DNA of 21,752 bases from Bacteroidaceae bacterium (GTDB lineage: Bacteria; Bacteroidota; Bacteroidia; Bacteroidales; Bacteroidaceae): the NCBI GenBank assembly GCA_900769765.1, contig CAAGHW010000078.1, forward strand, positions 1 to 21,752, given 5' to 3'. Positions 1 to 7,173 of the stretch are shown in pieces (position 1 is the stretch's first letter; each line of letters starts with the position of its first letter). The position numbers were made by a program, and so were the translations under genes. The notes below the pieces were generated by a model that saw nothing but the letters and a program-made list of their open reading frames with translations, was not told where the DNA came from and did not search any database.

Positions 1-3
1 AGG

Positions 4-32
4 AAAGAGTCCGGTGCAATACCGAACTCTTT
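4..32 (-). terminator. stem-loop, probable terminator at left edge
   Basis: Two 12-base arms (4-15 and 21-32) pair around a 5-base loop, with one G-T style mismatch, giving a strong hairpin. It lies about 100 bases past the stop of the WbqC-family gene, so it could end the dapB-lepB-WbqC transcript. The T-run after it on the minus strand is poor, and A/T bases flank both sides, so it may serve either direction, including a gene beyond the left edge. Bases 33-134 between it and the gene show nothing else that I can support. Confidence 0.5.
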
Positions 33-134
33 ACCAATAAAACTATTATTAATCCGTCCAACTTCTTGGGGTCAGATCAGTTTTGCCGCCATCGCCATTT
101 TTTTGTTGAACAAAAGCTCTATAATATTACCTTT

Positions 135-743
135 TTACCCCCGTAATGTAATCAGCCCCTCGGGACCCATATTGAAAAGCAGGTCAACAATGCTGAGGTT
201 CGGAATAAAGCCGTTACGCTGTGCAAATACCTGATAATAAGGTTGTGCCGTATATCCTTTGATGTCGGCAAGAGCCTTTGGTTCGGCAATGTGACGCAAG
301 TCGACAAGTTCTTTGGCATTGTCACCGTTGTCGATAATCCTGATACCCCTCTCAAGGCCCAGCAACTCGCTTATCACGGCATGCAGGCGCAGATTAAAAT
401 CCATCAGGAAACCGTCGCGTTCCTCGTAGAAATGGGCAAAGTCATCGGCATAATAGTCGAAGAAAGGACTCTTGCGATACGCGCTTACCATAGCATTCCA
501 ATGCTGGTGCCTCCAATTTCCATGTTCGCTTATACGCACATCGCGCATGGCTATTCGCCCACCGTCGTGAATGACAGGGATTGTCAGGCTTTGAGTACCA
601 TTCTCAGTAGCTATAACGGCGCGGTTACGGAATGTCTGCTTAACAAACGGTTCGTCCCCGTTTATTGTCAAAGCATCACACTTGTACAACTGCGCATACA
701 ATGGTATGGGTGCAAGATATAAGGAGTGCGAGAGCAGTTCCAT
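135..743 (-). CDS. WbqC-family protein
   Basis: A 202-residue protein of the WbqC family, whose members are often found in O-antigen or sugar-synthesis settings but whose biochemical activity is not firmly known. The family look comes from NWRHQHW around residues 77-82, the following aromatic and basic stretch to about residue 95, and the C-terminal block with YYQVF (169-173) and GFIPNLSIVDLL (178-189). No signal peptide or membrane segment is seen, so it should be cytoplasmic. The frame stays open to 917, but the ATG at 743 was chosen: it gives the usual family length, and the longer form would run inside lepB. It lies 4 bases after the lepB stop, so it is very likely the last gene of the dapB-lepB operon. 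Family assignment is firm; function is not. Confidence 0.87.
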   Translation of the reverse strand: MELLSHSLYLAPIPLYAQLYKCDALTINGDEPFVKQTFRNRAVIATENGTQSLTIPVIHDGGRIAMRDVRISEHGNWRHQHWNAMVSAYRKSPFFDYYADDFAHFYEERDGFLMDFNLRLHAVISELLGLERGIRIIDNGDNAKELVDLRHIAEPKALADIKGYTAQPYYQVFAQRNGFIPNLSIVDLLFNMGPEGLITLRG

Positions 744-747
744 TTCT

Positions 748-2187
748 TTACTTATAACTTTCGACACTGCGGAACAGACGATTCCAACGGATCTTTCCAT
801 CGAACAGGCTGCGGTCCTTATCCAACGACAACCAGATGAACAACGGCTTGCCCACAATGTGGTCTTCGGGAACAAAACCCCAGCAACGCGAATCGGCACT
901 GTTATGACGGTTGTCACCCATCATCCAGTAGTAGTCCATCTTGAATGTGTAGCTATCACTCTCTTTTCCGTTGATGAATATCTTGCCGTCCTTCACCTCG
1001 AGCGTATTGCCTTCGTATGCAACGATAGGACGTTCATACACAGCAATGTTGTCAAGTGTAAGAGCAATGCTTTCGCCTCTCTTTGGAATCCATACAGGGC
1101 CATAGTTGTCGACAGTCCAACCCTTATTGCCATTCAAAGGATAAATGCCTTGTGTGTAATTGTTGTTCACAATGCTGATATCCTTGACAAGCTTTGTATT
1201 GTTCTTCAGCTTCTGATAACTGTCATAGGTAAGCGGTAGCTGTCCTGTATGTCTCATCATGGCAAGGTCTTCCTTGCTTATGCCAAGGCTACGACGAAGG
1301 TTTTCAGGCATCTTCTGTGTCAGTTGCACATGGTAGTTGAACTGGACATTCTCGGGTTGTTCAGCCTGTTTGCCATTGATATATATTACCTTGTCTTTTA
1401 TCTCAAGAGTATTGCCAGGCAATCCCACACAGCGTTTTACATAGTTCTCGCGACGGTCAACAGGACGATAGACAATCTCTCCGAACACCTCGGGATGTTC
1501 TGCAATATATTGCTTGCCATCGTTATAGTATCTTTGGAAAATCTCTCTTGCCTCTTCGGCATCCGCCCCCTCGACAACAAGTTCCGGATTCAGTTGTTTG
1601 CCGGCATCATAGCAAAGAGAATGGAAATCTATCACTTCAGGGTTTGTTGTTGCTACATCACCTGCAGGATAGTTGAAAACGACAATATCGCCACGCTCAA
1701 TATTCTCCAAGCCTGGCACACGCTCATATTCCCACTGGATGGCATCGATATAGCTCTTTCCGCCAATAACAGGCATTGTGTGCTGTGTAAGAGGCATACT
1801 CAATGGAGTCTGTGGCTTGCGAGGGCCATAATTGTACTTGCTTACGAAAAGGTAATCACCCACAAGCAACGACTTCTCGAGCGATGATGTAGGAATTACA
1901 TAGTTCTGGAAGAAATACAGGTGTACAAAATATACGGCAACAAGTGCAAAGACAATGGCATCGACCCAGCCCATAACCTTGCGGACTGTGGCATTCTTGC
2001 TCTTTTTCCACCAGCTCCATGGAACAAGACGTGTGGTGTAGTTGTCAATAATGAACGGAATGACAATTACGCCCAACCAACTTTTTACCCATACAAGGAA
2101 CAGTATGTAAAGAACCAATATGACGATTAACTTTATAAGTTCCTTGTGTGATATTTTTACCTCTCTGTTGAATATTCTGAACTCCAT
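748..2187 (-). CDS. lepB: signal peptidase I, enlarged Bacteroidetes type
   Basis: Signal peptidase I, an inner-membrane serine-lysine protease (family S26) that removes signal peptides from exported proteins. Using the frame numbered from the GTG at 2193, hydrophobic helices lie near 20-48 and 78-95. The catalytic serine is in PTSSLEKS (Ser104), the catalytic lysine in YVKRCVGLPGN (Lys253), and box E is GDNRHNSADSR (426-436). At about 479 residues it is far longer than the E. coli enzyme (324) because of two insertions, between Ser and Lys and between Lys and GDNR; this size is usual in Bacteroidetes. The second insertion ends in a copy of the GNTLE...INGK element at 260-275. The ATG at 2187 is preferred: AAAGAG lies about 5 bases upstream, while the in-frame GTG at 2193 would abut it. 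It sits 12 bases after dapB and 4 before the WbqC-family gene. Confidence 0.95.
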   Translation of the reverse strand: MEFRIFNREVKISHKELIKLIVILVLYILFLVWVKSWLGVIVIPFIIDNYTTRLVPWSWWKKSKNATVRKVMGWVDAIVFALVAVYFVHLYFFQNYVIPTSSLEKSLLVGDYLFVSKYNYGPRKPQTPLSMPLTQHTMPVIGGKSYIDAIQWEYERVPGLENIERGDIVVFNYPAGDVATTNPEVIDFHSLCYDAGKQLNPELVVEGADAEEAREIFQRYYNDGKQYIAEHPEVFGEIVYRPVDRRENYVKRCVGLPGNTLEIKDKVIYINGKQAEQPENVQFNYHVQLTQKMPENLRRSLGISKEDLAMMRHTGQLPLTYDSYQKLKNNTKLVKDISIVNNNYTQGIYPLNGNKGWTVDNYGPVWIPKRGESIALTLDNIAVYERPIVAYEGNTLEVKDGKIFINGKESDSYTFKMDYYWMMGDNRHNSADSRCWGFVPEDHIVGKPLFIWLSLDKDRSLFDGKIRWNRLFRSVESYK

Positions 2188-2199
2188 TTTCACTCTTTT

Positions 2200-2955
2200 T
2201 TAAAAATCGAACAGGTTACCCATGCCAAGCATTCCGCTATGATCCTTTACATATTCCGCAGCCAACACGGCACCCAGAGCAAAGCCGCTACGGTTATGCG
2301 CATCGTGGGTTATTGTTATTGTATCGGCCGGAGAATCGTATGTGACAGTATGTATTCCTGGAACTTCATCGCGACGAACGGCATCAATCTTCAGTTCATT
2401 CTCTTTAGGAGCAACGCCCTCGGTAACGGAGCCGTCAGGATTTGTTAGGTTGCCCATAATCCAGTTTGCCTTACGGTCGAGATTCTCGAGAATACCTTCG
2501 GCAAGAGTTATGGCAGTTCCGCTTGGAGCATCGAGTTTATGGATGTGGTGTGTCTCTTCCATTTTCACGTCATAGACAGGGAAACGGTTCATTATCTTTG
2601 CCAGATATCTGTTCACGGCAGAGAACACAGCCACGCCAAGACTGAAATTGCTCGACCAGAAGAGAGTCTTTCCCTCTTTCTCGCATTTTTCGCGCATCTC
2701 TGCCTCGTGCTGATGATACCATCCTGTACTGCCGCTGACAACCTTTACGCCTGCAGCCATAGCTGCAATACAGTTGTCATACGCAACGTGTGGCGCAGTA
2801 AACTCAATCGCCACATCGGCACTTGCAAAAGCCTCGCCTTTGATATCGTCGTGATTGTCAACATCTATTATCGACACAATTTCGTGTCCTCTCTCAAGGG
2901 CAATCTTTTCAATAGTCTTGCCCATTTTTCCATATCCTATAAGTGCTATTTTCAT
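2200..2955 (-). CDS. dapB: 4-hydroxy-tetrahydrodipicolinate reductase
   Basis: DapB reduces 4-hydroxy-tetrahydrodipicolinate with NAD(P)H in the diaminopimelate/lysine pathway, supplying cell-wall precursor in the cytoplasm. The 251-residue protein has the N-terminal dinucleotide-binding loop GYGKMG (7-12) and the family active-site signature with His136, His137 and Lys140 followed by LDAPSGTA (141-148). An N-terminal Rossmann domain and a C-terminal substrate domain fit the length. It is the first gene of a minus-strand operon with lepB and the WbqC-family gene. A -7 type promoter box lies about 20 bases upstream of its ATG. Nothing unusual is seen. Confidence 0.96.
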   Translation of the reverse strand: MKIALIGYGKMGKTIEKIALERGHEIVSIIDVDNHDDIKGEAFASADVAIEFTAPHVAYDNCIAAMAAGVKVVSGSTGWYHQHEAEMREKCEKEGKTLFWSSNFSLGVAVFSAVNRYLAKIMNRFPVYDVKMEETHHIHKLDAPSGTAITLAEGILENLDRKANWIMGNLTNPDGSVTEGVAPKENELKIDAVRRDEVPGIHTVTYDSPADTITITHDAHNRSGFALGAVLAAEYVKDHSGMLGMGNLFDF

Positions 2956-2973
2956 TTTTTTATCTATTTGGTT

Positions 2974-2982
2974 GCGAAGATA
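2974..2982 (-). promoter_or_regulatory. probable -7 box of the dapB operon promoter
   Basis: Read on the minus strand this is TATCTTCGC, close to the Bacteroides -7 element TAnnTTTG, about 20 bases before the dapB ATG. A T-rich run with TTTT starts 19 bases upstream, a weak -33 match. The same nonamer occurs before the Crp/Fnr gene. Confidence 0.5.
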
Positions 2983-3025
2983 AGCAAAAAAACAGTTAAA
3001 ACTTCCAATTTAATTATAAATAACA

Positions 3026-3053
3026 ATACAGGCGCCCATACGAGCGCCTGTAT
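3026..3053 (-). terminator. Rho-independent-type terminator of the acyltransferase gene
   Basis: A perfect 10-bp stem (3026-3035 with 3044-3053), GC-rich in its inner part, surrounds an 8-base loop. It starts about 20 bases after the acyltransferase stop on the minus strand and is followed there by T-rich sequence (TTGTTATTTA). It separates the acyltransferase transcript from the dapB promoter. Confidence 0.78.
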
Positions 3054-3074
3054 CACACTATATTCTGTTTGATA

Positions 3075-4241
3075 TCATCTTTTTATAAACTTTCTGCTTA
3101 ACCAACGGCGCACAGGCTCATCATACAGTTTCAGGCACAAGAATGCAAGCAATATGCTTGAAACGACAACAAGCAATGCCACTGCCCAACAATCCTGCAA
3201 AGTGTAATATTTTTTCTCAATGAGCCAAGCATAGAACACATACATAATTGGATAGTGAACAATATACAACGGATAGGATATGTCTCCAAGCACCCTATTT
3301 ACCTTTGATGTCACGCCACTACAAATACCACATGCTCCAAGCCATACGACAAAAGGAAATATAACCACTATGCATACAACCTCGTAAAGACTGTTCAAAC
3401 TTATATCGCCGTTTGAGGGAATATAAGGCACAGAGAACAGTACAACAAGGATGAGACTGCACACCCAAAATGCGCCCTTCACCTTACGCGGTTTGAATGT
3501 TCGTGCCAGTAACATACCCACAGTAAATGGGAACAACATACGCACCAGACCGCCCCAGAAATTCACCTCATCGATAGTCCAGCCGACACCCACCATATCA
3601 TACCCTGACACGTTTCCTACAAAGAACCACGCATGCAGACAACCCAAAACAAATGTCAGTATTGTAAGTATTTTTACAGACAGACGACGTATTACAAGGG
3701 CATAAAGGATATTGCCGATATACTCAAAAAACAAGGACCATGCCGGACCGTTGAGCGGGAACATCTCTCCATTGCCACGCACCTCATAAGGCACACCGGG
3801 AACTGCTGGAATCATGAACATTGTCAGCAACATTGCTGTCATAACCCACCCCATAGGTGCTGTATTTCCGTCCCATTTTTCGAACCCTACAAAGGCAAAT
3901 GCCATTGTGCCTATAATTGCTCCCATCACAAGCATCGGATGCAGACGTATGAGGCGACGTTTGAAGAATTGCCAAGTATTCATTTTTTTCCAACGGTCGT
4001 CGTATGCGTAGCTTATTACAAATCCTGACAAGATGAAAAAGAAATCAACGGCGATGTGACCGTGGTTCAACACTCTTATTATTCCATCTCCATCGCCGTT
4101 TGTTACCTCTGCAAAAGAGAATCCTTCAAAGATATGATAGAAAAGAACCAATATTGCGGCAACTCCGCGAAGCCCGTCAAGCAGTTCGTAATGAGGCTTT
4201 GTATCGGCAAAATCAGCCGATGAAAATGTGTTTTTTTGCAT
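3075..4241 (-). CDS. acyltransferase family 3 membrane protein
   Basis: An integral membrane acyltransferase (acyltransferase-3/OafA-like), a family that moves acetyl or other acyl groups onto sugars, lipids or antibiotics at the inner membrane. The 388-residue protein carries the N-terminal signature LDGLRGVAA followed by FYHIF, which contains the expected histidine, then about ten hydrophobic helices and a basic C-terminal tail (RRWLSRKFIKR). The ATG at 4241 is chosen over an in-frame GTG at 4268, since the GTG adds a polar tail (MLYTKKENN) with no support and the A-rich leader before 4241 is typical of this phylum. It follows the Crp/Fnr gene by 85 bases in the same direction, with its own possible promoter between. 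The acceptor cannot be told; O-acetylation of a cell-surface glycan is a reasonable guess only. Confidence 0.9.
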   Translation of the reverse strand: MQKNTFSSADFADTKPHYELLDGLRGVAAILVLFYHIFEGFSFAEVTNGDGDGIIRVLNHGHIAVDFFFILSGFVISYAYDDRWKKMNTWQFFKRRLIRLHPMLVMGAIIGTMAFAFVGFEKWDGNTAPMGWVMTAMLLTMFMIPAVPGVPYEVRGNGEMFPLNGPAWSLFFEYIGNILYALVIRRLSVKILTILTFVLGCLHAWFFVGNVSGYDMVGVGWTIDEVNFWGGLVRMLFPFTVGMLLARTFKPRKVKGAFWVCSLILVVLFSVPYIPSNGDISLNSLYEVVCIVVIFPFVVWLGACGICSGVTSKVNRVLGDISYPLYIVHYPIMYVFYAWLIEKKYYTLQDCWAVALLVVVSSILLAFLCLKLYDEPVRRWLSRKFIKR

Positions 4242-4277
4242 ATTATTTTCTTTTTTTGTGTATAACACCTGTTTTGT

Positions 4278-4286
4278 GCAAAAATA
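4278..4286 (-). promoter_or_regulatory. possible -7 box for the acyltransferase gene
   Basis: On the minus strand it reads TATTTTTGC, matching TAnnTTTG, about 37 bases before the chosen ATG at 4241. No convincing -33 TTTG lies at the right distance, so this rests on one box. Confidence 0.35.
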
Positions 4287-4307
4287 GCATAGCTTAACTT
4301 TTGGAAA

Positions 4308-4323
4308 TTTGCTTTAGAGCAAA
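4308..4323 (-). terminator. weak hairpin just after the Crp/Fnr gene
   Basis: Six-base arms (4308-4313, 4318-4323) with a 4-base loop begin 4 bases past the regulator's stop on the minus strand. The stem is short and AT-rich, with only a short T-run, so at best it ends transcription partly before the acyltransferase gene. Confidence 0.25.
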
Positions 4324-4326
4324 AAA

Positions 4327-4890
4327 TCATCTTTTGCTTCTAATTCTGCTTAAGGTATATATTGTAACACCTAAGAATTCAGCGATGTATTTGAGTTTTA
4401 CTCTGTTCAGCAGCCCAGGATAACGTTCTAGAAACCTTTTATACCGTTCTTGGGGTGATAATTGCAATCTTTCTACAAATATAAGGCTCAGGAGCATATT
4501 ACACTCTTGGTGAACAACCCTGCCCCAGTTGGCTATGTCAATATATTTCTCATAAAGAGTATTTAACACGTCAATTGGGATTTTGTAAATGACGCAGTCT
4601 GTTACAGCTTCTATACTTTCAAGCGAAGGAGTATTATAGTAGAGAGAGTGCATTCCAAATGTTATATCACCTTCCATACTGAACCAGGTTGTCGTCTCCG
4701 TACCATCTTTATGGAAAACCGAACGGGTCACCCCCTTTTCTACAAAATAGACATTACGATCAATTCTGCCAGAATGTACGATTGTTGTATTTTTAGGACA
4801 ATGTATAACATCCATTTCACTCAACATTGCATACAGAGCTTCATCACTAATTGGATGAAAATGTCTTATTTTTGCTGTTATGTTCTTCAT
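4327..4890 (-). CDS. Crp/Fnr-family transcriptional regulator
   Basis: A 187-residue regulator with an N-terminal cyclic-nucleotide-binding-type beta-roll (about 10-110), a long linking helix (about 110-145), and a short C-terminal helix-turn-helix. The last is visible as LKYIAEFLGVTIYTLSRIR (166-184), the form usual in small Bacteroidetes Crp-like proteins after the motif LSPQERYKRFLERYP. No cysteine cluster of the Fnr iron-sulfur kind is seen. The ligand is unknown; many Bacteroidetes relatives do not bind cAMP. It is divergent from metG and upstream of an acyltransferase gene. A 22-bp inverted repeat at 4943-4964 lies near position -50 of its own promoter and may be an autoregulatory site. 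Confidence 0.9.
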   Translation of the reverse strand: MKNITAKIRHFHPISDEALYAMLSEMDVIHCPKNTTIVHSGRIDRNVYFVEKGVTRSVFHKDGTETTTWFSMEGDITFGMHSLYYNTPSLESIEAVTDCVIYKIPIDVLNTLYEKYIDIANWGRVVHQECNMLLSLIFVERLQLSPQERYKRFLERYPGLLNRVKLKYIAEFLGVTIYTLSRIRSKR

Positions 4891-4909
4891 TGTCGTAATG
4901 TTTACAACC

Positions 4910-4918
4910 GCGAAGATA
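4910..4918 (-). promoter_or_regulatory. probable -7 box of the Crp/Fnr gene
   Basis: On the minus strand this is TATCTTCGC, identical to the box before dapB and about 19 bases from the ATG at 4890. The -33 region is AT-rich with no clear TTTG. Confidence 0.45.
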
Positions 4919-4942
4919 ACATATTTTTTACATTTCTATAAC

Positions 4943-4964
4943 GACACAGCACTTCGTTTGTGTC
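4943..4964. promoter_or_regulatory. 22-bp inverted repeat, candidate operator
   Basis: GACACA and TGTGTC form a perfect 6-bp dyad with a 10-base spacer, total 22 bp, the size of a Crp-type site although not the E. coli consensus. It lies between the divergent Crp/Fnr and metG genes, centred about 50 bases upstream of the estimated regulator start point. Binding by the adjacent regulator is a guess. Confidence 0.3.
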
Positions 4965-4970
4965 CTAAAA

Positions 4971-5007
4971 CGGGTATAATAGTACACTTTTCTCGCGCGC
5001 ATACCCG
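4971..5007. promoter_or_regulatory. inverted repeat upstream of metG
   Basis: CGGGTAT (4971-4977) and ATACCCG (5001-5007) are perfect inverted copies separated by 23 bases, ending about 20 bases before the probable metG -7 box. The spacer includes CTCGCGCGC. It could be a paired operator or an incidental hairpin. Confidence 0.25.
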
Positions 5008-5025
5008 ATTTTAAAATAAAATAAT

Positions 5026-5033
5026 TACTTTTG
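5026..5033 (+). promoter_or_regulatory. probable -7 box of the metG promoter
   Basis: TACTTTTG fits TAnnTTTG and lies 62 bases before the metG ATG. The leader after it is A-rich. There is no good -33 TTTG, so the start point is uncertain. Confidence 0.45.
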
Positions 5034-5095
5034 TAAATTGTAGCAAAAACGCAACCTTTGATTTGAAAAATACAAGACAAAAAAATAAAACAAAA

Positions 5096-7153
5096 ATGGA
5101 AAAGAAATTCAAAAGAACTCTTATTACATCAGCATTGCCATACGCAAACGGCCCGGTTCACATCGGTCACCTTGCAGGAGTATATGTCCCAGCAGATATC
5201 TATGCACGTTATTTGCGTTTGAAAGGCGAAGAAGTACTCTTCATCGGAGGCAGCGACGAGCATGGCGTGCCCGTAACACAGCGTGCCCGCAAGGAGGGCA
5301 TCACCCCACAGGATGTTGTTGACCGTTACCACGGCATCATCAAAGAGAGCTTCGAGGGATTCGGCATCTCGTTCGACGTGTACAGCCGTACAACATCTGA
5401 GACTCATCACAAATTTGCATCGGAATTCTTCCGCAAGCTATACGATGACGGTAAACTCGTCGAGCAGACCTCAAAGCAGTTCTACGATGTAAAGAACGAG
5501 AAATTTCTCACCGACCGCGATGTCGTGGGCGAGTGTCCCTACTGCCACAAACAGGCCTATGGAAACCAGTGCGAGGAGGGTTGCGGTCGTGCTCTTGAAC
5601 CAACAGAACTTATAAATCCACGTTCAAAGGAGACCGGCGAGGCTCCAGTGCTAAAGGAAACAAAGAACTGGTACTTGCCACTCAATGACTACCAGCAGTG
5701 GTTGAAGGAGTGGATTCTGGAGAACCACAAGGAGTGGCGCCCCAACGTGTATGGACAGTGCAAGAGTTGGCTCGATATGGACTTGCAACCACGCGCCATG
5801 ACACGTGACCTTGATTGGGGAATCCCCGTACCCGTGGAGGGTGCCGACGGCAAGGTACTCTATGTTTGGTTCGACGCCCCCATCGGATACATTTCGAACA
5901 CAAAGGAATTGTGCGACAAAGATCCACAAAAGCATGGCACCTGGGAACAGTGGTGGCAGAGCGAGGATACACGTCTTGTACATTTCATTGGCAAGGACAA
6001 TATCGTGTTCCACTGCATCATCTTCCCTGTAATGATGAAGGCGCACGGCAAGTATGTGATGCCTGACAACGTTCCGAGCAACGAGTTCTTGAACCTTGAG
6101 GATGATAAAATCTCTACATCGCGCAACTGGGCTGTATGGCTCAATGAATATCTTGTCGATTTCCCCGGCAAACAGGATGTTTTGCGTTATGTACTCACAG
6201 CAAATGCTCCTGAGACAAAGGATAACAATTTCACTTGGAAAGATTTCCAGGCGCGCAACAATAATGAGCTTGTAGCTGTTTATGGTAACTTTGTGAACCG
6301 TGCATTGGTACTTACAAAGAAATATTTCGACGGAGAGGTTCCTGCATGTGGCGAACTTACTGATTATGATAAAGCTATCATTGCCGAATTCGTTGACGTC
6401 AAGGGCAAGGTTGAACACCTGCTCGACCAGTACAAGTTCCGCGATGCACAGAAGGAGGCAATGGAACTTGCACGTATCGGTAACCGTTATCTTGCCGAGA
6501 CAGAGCCCTGGAAGTTGGCAAAGACCGACATGGGCCGTGTCGCAACAATCCTTAACTTGTCGTTGCAGCTTGTGGCGAACCTCTCTATCGTTTTCGAGCC
6601 GTTCCTGCCTTTCAGCAGCAAGAAATTGCGTGAAATACTCAACCTTGCATCGTTCGAATGGACAAGTCTTGGCAGCGTGAACCTGCTCGCCGAAGGCCAT
6701 GAGCTTGGTGAGGTAGGTCTTTTGTTCGAGAAAATCGAAGATGATGCCATTCAGGCACAGCTCGACCGTCTTGAGCGCATAAAGAAAGAGAACGAGGCCG
6801 CTAATTACAAGGCTAATCCTATACGCCCCGAATGCACATTCGACGATTTCATGAAGCTCGACTTGCGCGTAGGAACAGTTCTCGAATGCACAAGAGTACC
6901 TAAAGCCGACAAACTGTTGCAGTTCAAGATTGACGACGGCCTTGAGACACGCACAATCCTTTCAGGTATAGCAAAACACTTTAACCCCGAAGAACTTATA
7001 GGCAAGCAGGTATGTTTTATCGCGAACTTGCCGCCCCGCACACTCCGCGGCATTGTAAGTGAAGGTATGATTCTGAGCGCAGAGGACAACGAAGGCAAGC
7101 TCTCATTGCTCACCGTTACTCCACAGGCAAAGCCCGGTAGCGAGATAAAATAA
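5096..7153 (+). CDS. metG: methionyl-tRNA synthetase
   Basis: MetG charges tRNA-Met in the cytoplasm. The 685-residue protein has the class I HIGH motif at 22-25, the zinc-binding knuckle with Cys147, Cys150, Cys159 and Cys163, and KISTS at 338-342 in the place of KMSKS. An anticodon-binding helical domain follows, then a C-terminal OB-fold tRNA-binding domain (about 584-685) starting near FMKLDLRVG. Domain order and length match the usual dimeric bacterial form. The ATG at 5096 gives the typical N-terminus MEKKFKRTL; an upstream in-frame TTG at 5063 only adds a basic, lysine-rich tail. The Wzx-like gene begins 20 bases after its stop, so they are probably co-transcribed. Confidence 0.97.
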   Translation: MEKKFKRTLITSALPYANGPVHIGHLAGVYVPADIYARYLRLKGEEVLFIGGSDEHGVPVTQRARKEGITPQDVVDRYHGIIKESFEGFGISFDVYSRTTSETHHKFASEFFRKLYDDGKLVEQTSKQFYDVKNEKFLTDRDVVGECPYCHKQAYGNQCEEGCGRALEPTELINPRSKETGEAPVLKETKNWYLPLNDYQQWLKEWILENHKEWRPNVYGQCKSWLDMDLQPRAMTRDLDWGIPVPVEGADGKVLYVWFDAPIGYISNTKELCDKDPQKHGTWEQWWQSEDTRLVHFIGKDNIVFHCIIFPVMMKAHGKYVMPDNVPSNEFLNLEDDKISTSRNWAVWLNEYLVDFPGKQDVLRYVLTANAPETKDNNFTWKDFQARNNNELVAVYGNFVNRALVLTKKYFDGEVPACGELTDYDKAIIAEFVDVKGKVEHLLDQYKFRDAQKEAMELARIGNRYLAETEPWKLAKTDMGRVATILNLSLQLVANLSIVFEPFLPFSSKKLREILNLASFEWTSLGSVNLLAEGHELGEVGLLFEKIEDDAIQAQLDRLERIKKENEAANYKANPIRPECTFDDFMKLDLRVGTVLECTRVPKADKLLQFKIDDGLETRTILSGIAKHFNPEELIGKQVCFIANLPPRTLRGIVSEGMILSAEDNEGKLSLLTVTPQAKPGSEIK

Positions 7154-7173
7154 GCCCAAAAGGTAATAAGGCA

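Noticed and set aside
1..35. Likeness of the left edge (AGGAAAGAGTCCGG) to the start of RNase P RNA
   Set aside because: The spacing does not match the conserved rnpB element, and the bases are explained by a simple hairpin; no further RNase P structure follows.
744..917. Longer start for the WbqC-family gene
   Set aside because: It would overlap the lepB coding sequence by about 170 bases, and the added residues are a shadow of lepB, unlike the family N-terminus.
4942..5061. T-box or other riboswitch before metG
   Set aside because: No T-box core or SAM-type pattern was seen; the region is short and AT-rich with only the two small inverted repeats.
5651..6700. A 349-codon open frame on the minus strand opposite metG
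   Set aside because: It is fully inside the well-supported metG gene, has no recognisable domain and a Cys-rich composition typical of antisense shadow frames.
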